This document shows, one piece after another, positions 63,306 to 64,000 of a stretch of DNA of 64,000 nucleotides (position 1 is the stretch's first letter; each line of letters opens with the position of its first letter). Made by a program: the position numbers and the translations under genes. Source of the stretch: Gammaproteobacteria bacterium (lineage in GTDB: Bacteria; Pseudomonadota; Gammaproteobacteria; Burkholderiales; Gallionellaceae); assembly GCA_018813765.1 (NCBI GenBank), contig JAHJBC010000006.1, positions 620,001 through 684,000 on the forward strand, written 5' to 3'. The notes below the pieces were generated by a model, which was not told the DNA's origin, did no database searches, and worked only from the letters and a program-made list of their open reading frames with translations.

Positions 63306-64000
63306 ATGTCGAACAAGTATGCAGATAACTCGTTGTCCGTCGGTCGTACACCGCTCGTCCGGCTCAACCGCATCGGCGGGGACGCGAAAGCCACCATTCT
63401 GGCCAAGATCGAGGGCCGCAATCCGGCCTATTCGGTGAAGGACCGCATCGGCGTGGCATTGATAGATGATGCCACCAGGAAGGGGCTGCTCGGTCCCGGC
63501 AAGGAGATCGTCGAACCCACCAGCGGCAACACCGGCATCGCACTCGCCTTCGTGGCGGCCGCGCGGGGCATCCCGCTCACGCTGACCATGCCCGAGACCA
63601 TGAGCATAGAACGGCGCAAGCTGCTGATCGCCTACGGCGCGAAGCTGGTGCTGACCGAAGGGGCGAAAGGCATGAGCGGCGCGGTGGCCAAGGCGCAGGA
63701 GATTGCCAACTCCGATCCCAAATACGTGCTGCTGCAGCAGTTCGAGAATCCCGCCAACCCCGCCATCCACGAAGCGACCACCGGCCCCGAGATCTGGGCC
63801 GACACCGACGGCAAGGTCGACATCTTCGTCTCCGGCGTGGGCACCGGCGGCACCATCACCGGCGTGACGCGCCATCTCAAGAAGGTCAGCGGCAAGGCGA
63901 TCCGCTCGGTCGCGGTCGAACCCTCCGCCAGTCCCGTCCTGACGCAGCAGCGCGCGGGGCAGGAGCTCAAGCCCGCGCCGCACAAGATACAGGGCATAGG
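63306..64000 (+). CDS. cysK: Cysteine synthase A, 3' end cut by window edge
   Basis: Makes cysteine from O-acetylserine and sulfide with PLP. The first 231 residues are present of an expected 310 or so. The PLP lysine lies in [14 protein letters not shown] (about residue 44), the substrate loop is [10 protein letters not shown] and the phosphate-binding loop is [10 protein letters not shown]. The start at 63306 follows AGGGAGAGGAAGA. CysM is an alternative, but NPAYSVKDR and the overall pattern fit CysK better. Confidence 0.9.
   Translation, partial: MSNKYADNSLSVGRTPLVRLNRIGGDAKATILAKIEGRNPAYSVKDRIGVALIDDATRKGLLGPGKEIVEPTSGNTGIALAFVAAARGIPLTLTMPETMSIERRKLLIAYGAKLVLTEGAKGMSGAVAKAQEIANSDPKYVLLQQFENPANPAIHEATTGPEIWADTDGKVDIFVSGVGTGGTITGVTRHLKKVSGKAIRSVAVEPSASPVLTQQRAGQELKPAPHKIQGI

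Noticed and set aside
1-64000. CRISPR arrays, prophage, IS transposases and rRNA
   Set aside because: No regularly spaced direct repeats, integrase, transposase or rRNA sequence was seen on either strand.

Overview
The window reads as a stretch of chromosome from a betaproteobacterium, most likely in the Nitrosomonadales/Gallionellaceae neighbourhood. That placement is an inference from gene content and order: ribF-ileS-lspA-ispH; gyrA-serC-pheA-hisC-aroF-tyrA-aroA-cmk-rpsA-ihfB-lapA-lapB; an EarP/arginine-32 EF-P pair; single-domain HldE; and a one-piece tmRNA of betaproteobacterial type. Coding density is high and most genes are housekeeping. There is no prophage, IS transposase, CRISPR array or rRNA.

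Layout. 1-2179 (minus): ilvE, a small zinc-finger gene and waaF, which runs off the left edge. 2390-3691: a membrane-anchored class III adenylate cyclase. 3757-6459 (minus): glnE. 6570-12756: yhdP, a nitrilase-family amidase and tldD. 12753-13154 (minus): a bacteriohemerythrin. 13235-18346: ribF-ileS-lspA-ispH, closed by a two-way terminator. 18444-25268 (minus): a type IV pilus minor-pilin operon, pilE-fimT-pilV-pilW-pilX-pilY1. 25383-26537: thiO and tRNA-Thr(CGU). 26607-31152: a MacA/MacB-like exporter with one ATPase and two permeases, with a 114-bp repeat in front of each permease. 31204-33803: rlmJ, earP and efp. 33922-36644 (minus): a hexose-6-phosphate mutarotase-like gene and a GspE/PilB ATPase, divergent from a PilZ gene. 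37266-37914: ssrA (minus) with two degenerate copies of its 3' end pointing the other way. 37954-40727 (minus): a cyclase-hemerythrin fusion, gph and ubiG. 40881-57650: one long run of co-directional genes from gyrA through aromatic amino acid synthesis, cmk, rpsA, ihfB, lapAB, pyrF, hldE, hldD and comEA. 57806-62001 (minus): DUF1501, DUF1800 and two related small beta-barrel proteins. 62530-63154 (minus): a GIY-YIG-like and a winged-helix gene. 63306-end: cysK, cut by the right edge.

Several themes connect the genes. Envelope building appears in waaF, hldE, hldD, lapAB, lspA and yhdP. Aromatic amino acid and serine synthesis form one transcriptional block with rpsA and ihfB. Surface appendages and signalling are represented by the minor pilins, an orphan secretion ATPase, a PilZ protein and two adenylate cyclases. 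The observations most worth following are: (1) two hemerythrin domains, one fused to a cyclase, that both lack the same canonical iron-ligand histidine and carry a histidine exactly four residues upstream; (2) three copies of a 113-114 bp three-hairpin repeat whose central stem shows compensatory changes; (3) inverted, degenerate copies of the ssrA 3' end; (4) the DUF1800/DUF1501/beta-barrel gene block of unknown function.
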